From assembly GCA_011391085.1 (NCBI GenBank), contig JAABRD010000057.1, forward strand, positions 1-33,681: a stretch of DNA of 33,681 bases, given 5' to 3'. The notes beneath the pieces were generated by a model. The model had not been told where the DNA came from. It saw only the letters and a program-made list of their open reading frames with translations, and made no database searches. Both the position numbers and the translations under genes were made by a program. Position 1 is the first letter of the stretch; each line of letters begins with the position of its first letter. Shown here piece by piece: positions 14,787-21,300 of the stretch. The DNA is from Thiotrichaceae bacterium. GTDB taxonomy: Bacteria > Pseudomonadota > Gammaproteobacteria > Beggiatoales > Beggiatoaceae.

Positions 14787-15824
14787 ATGACCGACGAATC
14801 TTATCAAAGCTATATTTTACAAGGCGTCTCTCGCACCTTTGCGCTGACTATTCCACAACTCCCTCCAAAGTTGTGCAAAGTGGTCAGCAATGGCTACCTT
14901 TTGTGCCGCATTGCTGATACCATTGAAGATGAACCTGCGTTAACACCGACTCAAAAAAACCAATTTTCTCAACAATTTATTCAAGTTGTTGCAGGTGAAA
15001 CTCAGGCTGAAGAATTTGGTCAACACTTGTACCCTTTATTGTCTCATGCCACCATACCAGCAGAGAAAGAGTTAATTTTAAACACCCCCCGCGTGATTCA
15101 GTTAACCCATAGTTTTACCTTCCCCCAACGTGCCGCCTTACACCGTTGTGTACGCATCATGGCGGAAGGCATGGCGGAATTTCAACAACATAGTAGCCTC
15201 GCTGGACTGAAAGACTTGACGGAAATGAATCGCTATTGCTACTATGTGGCAGGCGTGGTAGGGGAAATGTTGACAGATTTATTTTGTGACTACTCACCCC
15301 AAATTGCTGCCCAAGGTGAACGCCTACAAAATTTATCCTTGTCATTTGGGCAAGGCTTGCAAATGACAAATATTCTTAAAGATATATGGGAAGACCAAAC
15401 ACGCGGTGCCTGCTGGTTGCCACGGGAAATATTTGAAACGGTGGGATTTGACATTAGAAAATTGTCGCCAAACCATTATGACCCAGCGTTTGGTGAAGGA
15501 TTGGCCGAATTGATTGCCGTTGCCCACACCCACTTGCATCGTGCATTGGATTATGTTCTAATGATACCACGCCATGAACAAGGCATTCGGCGTTTTTGTC
15601 TATGGGCATTAGGCATGGCCGTGTTGACATTGCGACGAATTAACCAGCAACGCAATTTTACTCAAGGGCGACAAGTGAAAATTTCCAGACGGAGTGTCAA
15701 AGCCACCGTCTGGGTTAGTAACATGACCACGGGTAGTAATACCACCTTACAGTTGCTATTTTATTTATTGACACGGACATTACCGCCAGAAAAAGAATTG
15801 CCTTCTTTGACACCGTATGCATAG
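14787..15824 (+). CDS. Squalene/phytoene synthase family protein
   Basis: A 345-residue prenyltransferase of the head-to-head trans-isoprenyl diphosphate synthase family. It likely joins two farnesyl diphosphates to squalene (precursor of hopanoids or sterols) or two geranylgeranyl diphosphates to phytoene. The two Asp-rich metal-binding motifs are DTIEDE (Asp44, Asp48) and NILKDIWED (Asp199, Asp203), with SRTFALTIPQLP at the start and YCYYVAGVVGEMLT at 150-163. The length and the DIWEDxxRGxCWLP motif point to the squalene synthase side. The start at 14787 is the first residue beyond the heptamer repeat; the frame from 14664 would add 41 repeat-coded residues. No cyclase or other hopanoid gene is nearby. 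A hairpin follows the stop at once. Confidence 0.88.
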   Translation: MTDESYQSYILQGVSRTFALTIPQLPPKLCKVVSNGYLLCRIADTIEDEPALTPTQKNQFSQQFIQVVAGETQAEEFGQHLYPLLSHATIPAEKELILNTPRVIQLTHSFTFPQRAALHRCVRIMAEGMAEFQQHSSLAGLKDLTEMNRYCYYVAGVVGEMLTDLFCDYSPQIAAQGERLQNLSLSFGQGLQMTNILKDIWEDQTRGACWLPREIFETVGFDIRKLSPNHYDPAFGEGLAELIAVAHTHLHRALDYVLMIPRHEQGIRRFCLWALGMAVLTLRRINQQRNFTQGRQVKISRRSVKATVWVSNMTTGSNTTLQLLFYLLTRTLPPEKELPSLTPYA

Positions 15825-15825
15825 T

Positions 15826-15860
15826 AAGATTTGACAACTTTGTGAAAGTTATCAAATCTT
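15826..15860. repeat. Family H hairpin after squalene synthase, possible terminator
   Basis: The arms AAGATTTGACAACTTT and AAAGTTATCAAATCTT have one mismatch and a 3-base loop, starting right after the stop codon. The stem resembles that at 12203-12246. It is a good candidate end of transcription before the tRNA, although no T-run follows. Confidence 0.65.
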
Positions 15861-15917
15861 TACAACAGGTATCATAAAAAAATTAATTTCTGTGGGATTG
15901 AAAAAATAAAAAAAGGC

Positions 15918-15946
15918 TTGCATATTTCTAGTCAGTGTGATAAACT
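15918..15946 (+). promoter_or_regulatory. Probable tRNA-Thr promoter
   Basis: TTGCAT (15918-15923), a 17-base spacer, and TAAACT (15941-15946) end 14 bases before the tRNA. The spacing is ideal and both boxes are moderate matches. Confidence 0.5.
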
Positions 15947-15960
15947 TATTTTAAGTAAAA

Positions 15961-16036
15961 GCCGGCGTAGCTCAGATGGTAGAGCAGTTGATTCGTAATT
16001 AACAGGTCGGACGTTCAATTCGTCTCGCCGGCACCA
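15961..16036 (+). tRNA. tRNA-Thr (anticodon CGT)
   Basis: 76 bases with an encoded CCA end. The acceptor stem GCCGGCG pairs with CGCCGGC. The D arm is GCTC/GAGC. The anticodon stem GTTGA/TTAAC encloses the loop TTCGTAA (anticodon CGT, codon ACG). The T arm GGACG/CGTCT encloses TTCAATT. One G-T pair lies in each of the last two stems. No copy of the 3' end is seen downstream in the window, so there is no evidence of an island integrated here. Confidence 0.96.
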
Positions 16037-16210
16037 GTTAATCGTTAATATCCCCTCTTAATCCCCCCCCAATCCCATTGCAAAATGGCAAATTTTGTTC
16101 TTCAGGCCACAAACGGAGTACAAAGTTGATTCTATACCTATTACTCTAAATAGAGTATTCAAATGTCATTGGTAAAATAAAACAGTAAATAATGTGCTAA
16201 TTATTTTATA

Positions 16211-16231
16211 ACTTGTGCAATAAACAAGTTA
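16211..16231. promoter_or_regulatory. Inverted repeat, candidate operator
   Basis: AACTTGT and ACAAGTT are perfect 7-base arms with a 7-base centre, 32 bases before the HEPN-like gene start. The spacing of one helical turn or so between half-sites suits a dimeric repressor. The rest of the 227-base gap after the tRNA shows only a short hairpin (TACTCTAAATAGAGTA near 16141). Confidence 0.35.
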
Positions 16232-16263
16232 CAAGAATAAACTGTCATAAGAGGACCAAAACT

Positions 16264-17010
16264 ATGGTTGAAGAAGATTCTTGGCGAAAGAGGGATCATA
16301 AAAAGATTGCATTGGAAAAACTAGGTGATGCGGTGGTACTTTTTAAAAAAGAGCGATATTTAGCTAGTTTATATATCGTTGGATATGCCTTTGAAATGGG
16401 GATACAATATGAGTTAAGACAGTTAGGTGAGAGACGCATAGTTGAAAATCAGGCACGCGCTGTTATTACACGATTGTCTGCTGATGCAATAGCTTTTTAC
16501 ACAAATCAGCAAAATCATACAAATGCAGGTGTGAGTAGTCTGTGGGAACAGTCCAGAGGATTATCTCAAAGAAATCTAGCTATGGATAAGTTGTACGATT
16601 TCATAACTAAAATTATCCACCTTTTAAAGACAAACAATAATAGGATGCCGCCAAAAGAGCTTAATACTCTCATCAAAAACCGCCCCCTCTTCTGGGCCAT
16701 AGTCAAAGGCAGGCTAGACTCTAATATTCCTGACGTAGAGGGGCATCACGATACCATAAAACTTTTTGAAACTCTTGCAGAATGGTATTTGGTGCTTGGG
16801 GAACCTATGGAAGCATCTACAATCTATGAAAACTTTAAATCTTTGAAGTGGAAGGTAGAACTTAGGTATGAATATACTAAGGATCACATGCTAGAAAAAG
16901 AATATTGCCAAAAAGCTAGGAAAGGAATTGGACTAGCTTATCAACTGCTAACCCAAATTATGGGTTGCAAGAGAGATGATTTGCCTAATATTCAGAAGCT
17001 AAAGTGCTAG
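16264..17010 (+). CDS. HEPN-like protein of unknown function
   Basis: A 248-residue, helix-rich protein. Residues 30-52 (ERYLASLYIVGYAFEMGIQY) match the pattern of the HEPN helix that in many family members reads YLAGYAVECALK. Near the C-terminus, residues 196-217 give W-K-V-E-L-RYEYTKDH, where R201 and H208 form an R-x6-H motif, the catalytic signature of HEPN ribonucleases, at the expected late position. Family knowledge: HEPN proteins are often RNase toxins or parts of defence systems. That this protein is an active RNase is inference. The start at 16264 follows an AGAGGA Shine-Dalgarno sequence; an earlier TTG start is less likely. It lies upstream of a small unknown gene and the STAND gene, all on the same strand. 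No nucleotidyltransferase partner (MNT) is adjacent. Confidence 0.6.
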   Translation: MVEEDSWRKRDHKKIALEKLGDAVVLFKKERYLASLYIVGYAFEMGIQYELRQLGERRIVENQARAVITRLSADAIAFYTNQQNHTNAGVSSLWEQSRGLSQRNLAMDKLYDFITKIIHLLKTNNNRMPPKELNTLIKNRPLFWAIVKGRLDSNIPDVEGHHDTIKLFETLAEWYLVLGEPMEASTIYENFKSLKWKVELRYEYTKDHMLEKEYCQKARKGIGLAYQLLTQIMGCKRDDLPNIQKLKC

Positions 17011-17027
17011 TGTTAGATTCACTTTTT

Positions 17028-17120
17028 GGTAGTGATACACAAGGTAGTGGTGAGGGTTACAAAAGCCTTCTGGTCTTAAAGACTTGTCAGGTTTAAACCA
17101 CCACCTTGTGCATCACTACC
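17028..17120. repeat. Family A-like element, copy 2 (divergent)
   Basis: The arms GGTAGTGATACACAAGGT and the near-complement ending CATCACTACC enclose 40 bases. The flanks CACTTTTT (17020-17027) and CACATTTT (17121-17128) agree in 7 of 8 bases, in line with an 8-bp target duplication that has aged. It lies in the spacer between the HEPN-like gene and the next one. Confidence 0.7.
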
Positions 17121-17146
17121 CACATTTTAACAATGAGGTATTGAAT

Positions 17147-17593
17147 ATGGCCACCATGCCTAAAGAACTCGCGGATGTTTTACCCTTGGCGAAAACTAAA
17201 GAAGATGTAGAAAAGCTATTAGCACTTTCTTATTTAATTCATGGGAAAGAAGATAGAACAGGAATAAGAGATGATAGTCGTCGTGACGACCTAGAGGAAA
17301 AAGTAAACCTACTGCTGAATAAGCAAGAAGAAGAAATTGCAGTGGGTGATTTGGTTACCTGGAAGAGGGGACTAAAAAACAAAAAATATCCTCAAGAAGG
17401 GCAGGATGCAAGGGTCATTGAACTGCTTGCCCCCCCTCTTGTCAATGACAAAGAAGATTCAGGTAGTCCCTACTTTGGTGAAAAACTTGACTTAGTATTG
17501 GCCATCCTCGATGAAGATGGAGAACTACTTCTGTATCACTACGATAAACGTCGCTTTCAGGTGGTCGAAAAAAGCCAAACATCCAAAAGCTAA
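17147..17593 (+). CDS. Small protein of unknown function
   Basis: A 148-residue cytoplasmic protein I do not recognise. It has an acidic, helical N-terminal half (about 1-70, rich in Glu, Lys, Leu). A C-terminal half, about 68-140, looks like a small beta barrel (VGDLVTWKRGLKN, ARVIELL, LDLVLAILDEDGELLLYHYD, RRFQVVEK). The start at 17147 is fixed by GAGGT at 17135-17139; the longer frame from 17084 would begin in the family A-like element. It sits between the HEPN-like gene and the giant STAND gene, on the same strand, which makes a shared role in a conflict system conceivable but unproven. No catalytic motif is visible. Confidence 0.7.
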   Translation: MATMPKELADVLPLAKTKEDVEKLLALSYLIHGKEDRTGIRDDSRRDDLEEKVNLLLNKQEEEIAVGDLVTWKRGLKNKKYPQEGQDARVIELLAPPLVNDKEDSGSPYFGEKLDLVLAILDEDGELLLYHYDKRRFQVVEKSQTSKS

Positions 17594-17698
17594 ACATCCA
17601 ACTGATTGAAGAGTAGTTAGCTAGATAGGATGGACAAACACCTTTTGGTTTCCCAGCTTCTAGGTTCTGATACGAAAAAATCAGAATTTGCAGAACTT

Positions 17699-17783
17699 GA
17701 TAGTGATGCAATCTAGGTAAACAGTGAGGATTGGCAGACCGTAGAGAGACTGCCAATCCTGAGACAATTATCACTCAGATTGT
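17699..17783. repeat. Decayed family A relic with internal hairpin
   Basis: The left end ATAGTGATGCAATCTAGGT resembles family A; the right end (TATCACTCAGATTGTCTC) is weakly matched. Inside, AGGATTGGCAG (17727-17737) and CTGCCAATCCT (17750-17760) form a perfect 11-bp stem with a 12-base loop. Confidence 0.55.
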
Positions 17784-17910
17784 CTCTCTTCCCAGAATTT
17801 TAGAATTAACCCAAGGAATCCCTCCATTCTGAACATTCTCAAATTTTATCAATTCTGATTCTGACCCACTCTCACTCCACCCCTTTCCAGAAGTTATGCA
17901 AAAATCTCAA

Positions 17911-17942
17911 AGAAACTCAATTTTTTAAGAAACTGAGTTTCT
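17911..17942. repeat. Family I inverted repeat
   Basis: AGAAACTCA and TGAGTTTCT are perfect 9-base arms around 14 bases that contain a further AAGAAAC half. Confidence 0.65.
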
Positions 17943-17987
17943 CGTTGCCATTGATTTCAAATCTTTTGCATCAGTCTCAATAGAATC

Positions 17988-18104
17988 AGGACCTACGCAA
18001 CTGTTTTGGTAACTCGTTGATTTGACACCCCCCTAGCCCCCCGCACGCGGGGGGAATAACTCCCTGTGCGGGGGAGGATTGGGGTGGGGTGAGTGCGTAA
18101 GTCC
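17988..18104. repeat. Family C element, copy 2
   Basis: The ends AGGACCTACGCAA and GTGCGTAAGTCCT are a near-perfect inverted pair. The core is a GC-rich hairpin (CCCCCCGCACGCGGGGGG, then CCCTGTGCGGGGGAGG) of the type found in family B. Confidence 0.8.
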
Positions 18105-18337
18105 TACTATCCTCTGAATGTCATCCCCTTCTAAAAAGTGAAACGTCAATTAACCTTGCAACCGTCTTTTTCATATAGCATTTGACGGGCTACCTCGCCC
18201 TGTATTATCAGTATTTCCATCCCCATTTCTTTAAGAGATAACCCTCCAATAAACCTCATGCAATAATTCTGATTTTTCCAGATAGGAAGAGTACCAGTTT
18301 AGAAGAATATTTCTAACCTAAAATAAGAAATCTCTTA

Positions 18338-21300
18338 ATGAACACTTCAATTCCAACCGTCGCTTTCCTCACTGCCACCCCAGTCGAATATCAAACCGTG
18401 ATGGTTCATTTGAAAAGCCACCGCGAACCTCAATGGGATAACAACAAAACAAAACCGTATGCCATTGGTGAATATCTCACACCCCAGCAAGTCCGGTGTC
18501 GAATCATCGTCAGACAACTGGAGGAAATGAGTCATCTACCAGCCCTGAATGAAACCACTGAGGTGATTACCGATTTTCAGCCTAATTATCTGTTTTTCGT
18601 AGGTATCGCGGCCAAGTTAAGCGGCGCCGAATTGGGAGATGTCGTAGCCACGATGTGGGCCAAAAACCACGAAATAGGCAAAGTTCAAGCAGAGGAAGGA
18701 TTGTCTGGCACCACGGTCTCCTCCATTCCGAAGCGGTTGTCAGAAATGGCCCGACATTTGGCAAACAGTGAACGATGGCTGGATAAAATCAAACCCTTGC
18801 CAATACGCAAGCCGAATGTCTTGGTGACGCCTTCCATCTTAGGTGAAACCGAAATGGATTCACCCGAGTTGGAAGACTCTTCAGTGACAGGCATGGTCAT
18901 TCGTGGAATTAGCCATGAGGAGAACAAAGCGCAACCGGACAAGCACCGTTGGCAAAAAATTGCCGCCCGTCATGCAACTGCCTTTGCGTTTGCACTTCTG
19001 GAAGAATGGCTAAAAACTTTGTTACCAGCACCAAGTCCTTATCCTGGACTGCAACCATTTCGTCGAGAAGAGGCTAAAAATTTCTTTGGACGTACCGAAG
19101 AAACGCAAGAATTGTTGGAAAAAATACGCCGTCGACCACTACTCAAGGCACGTCAGCACCCGCTAGTTGTGCTTATCGGTGCCAACGGCAGTGGAAAATC
19201 TTCTTTGGTTCAAGCAGGCTTGTTACCAGCCCTCGAAGCGGTAGAAACCAATCAATGGGTTATTCAACTGTGTCGACTTCGACTAAATCAGGATGCACCT
19301 AAGCCACACTTCTGTCTATACAAGCCTGGAGAAACCGAACCTTCGCTTGTTTTGCCACGGTTTAGCGATACCAATGTTCCGTTATCTACAACGATTAAAA
19401 CTCTCCTTGAGGAACACGGTCAACAAAAATCCTTATTGATGATTGTGGACCAGTTTGAGGAGTTATACACGTTAACCTCAGATAAAATTTTGCAACGTCG
19501 TTTTGTCTATTGGCTATTGGAAGCCGTTGTAACGGCACTGAAACAACCTGATCTAACCGTGAAGATAGTGCTGACGCTACGGGCTGACTTTGTGACGGAA
19601 GCGTTAGAAGATTCGAATTTTGCCAAGGTCTTAGATAAATGTTCCAAGAAAATGTTGGGACCCATTACGACTAAACAGCATCTTAGGGAAGTAATTGAAG
19701 GACCCGCCCTACATTCTACTCCCAAGGTCACTTTTGAAAAAGGGTTGACCGACCTGATTTTACGTGACCTTCAGCAATCTTCAAACGTGTCGTTACCATT
19801 ATTACAATTTACTTTAAACCACCTCTGGGAACAGCAAACGAATTTACAATTGACTCATGCCATCTATAAGGAAATGGGAGGGATTAAGGGCGCCTTGTTG
19901 CATTATGCCAATGAAGTCTATGAGGACCTGCTTAACTCTTGGCCTGAATCCGCCTTTCGGCATATTTTTGTGCAGTTGGTTCAGCCTAGTAACCAGACCC
20001 ATTCCAAACGAGTAGCCACTTTCGAACAAATCGGTCAACTCCACTGGAAATTGGTGGAGGAACTAGCCAATGCGCAATTGGTGGTGACAAAAGTAGATAA
20101 ACACAGCCAGCAGAAAACCGTGGAGTTGGTTCACGAATCCCTGATTAGCCAGTGGGGGCGGTTACGCAATTGGATCGACCAAGAACGTGAATTTCAAGGT
20201 TGGCAAGAGAAGTTAGCAGAAGAGGCCAAACGCTGGGAAGTGACACACCAGGATGCGGGTCTGTTGTTACGCGGGACGCGGTTAGACGAAGCCGCGGAGA
20301 AGATGAAAAAATATACCAAGCGGTTATCTCCTCAAGAGAAGATATTTATAGAAGCCAGTGGCGCTTTTGCGGGACGTCGTGAACGAGACACTCGGCAACG
20401 CGAACGAGAATGGCGTGAACAAGAACGAATACAACTGCGGAACTTGCATATTTTAGCAGTGTCGCTAACCATGGCAGTGGCATTCGGCATCCCAGGCTGG
20501 TGGCAATGGGGAAAGGCCAGTCAGCAACGCGACCTGGCCCAACAACGCGAACAAGTCGCGTTTTATCAAGTTGCCTCTGCTAAAGCCGAAGCGCAAGCGA
20601 TTGACGCTTCAGCCCAATTTCAAGCAGGTACTGGGGAACTCAGTGCGTTGCTGTCAGCGATGCAAGCGGGTCAAAAGGTCAGAACTTTGGTAAAGGAGAA
20701 TGGTCTCGAACAGTTGCGAGATTATCCTACAGTCCGCCCGTTATTATCGTTGCAGACCATTTTGAGTAACATCAGCGAAGCGAAACAGTTTTCCATCGGT
20801 GAAACAGTTCACCAATCTAAATTTAGCATGGATATGAGTCCAGATGGCAAACTGATTGCCATTGGTGGAACTTCTGGAAAAGTATGGCTGTTTGATTTGG
20901 CAGGGCATGAAGTAGCCAACTGGCAAGTTTATCCAGAAGACAAAGTGAGAAAACCAGGCATTCGCCAAATCAAGTTTAGTCCTGATGGCAAATGGCTTGT
21001 CACCAGCGTTCATACCAAAGATAGAGGGGCTAGTTATCTATATCATCTGTGGAATACCGACGGGAAGCAAATCACCCTGATAGATGCCATTGAAACGTTT
21101 TTCCCTGACATTAATTTTAGTCCGAATGGACGCCATCTAGTTGGTATCTTAGGTGAAAACGCCTTTGAAGCATCGGTGGTACGAATTTGGAATTTGTCTG
21201 GTCAAAAAATAACTCAAGTGATATTTAACCCAGATAAGACCAAATATAATGAAACCACGGATACGGGACCTGAGAGTGTCCAGTCCGTCGATTACACACC

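Larger units (their letters stand above)
17594..18337. other. Gene-free spacer before the STAND gene
   Basis: 744 bases. The first third holds a decayed family A relic with an 11-bp hairpin. The middle has a family I inverted repeat (17911-17942) and a family C element (17988-18104). The last 230 bases before the STAND start contain no repeat, no convincing promoter and no strong Shine-Dalgarno sequence. Confidence 0.55.
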
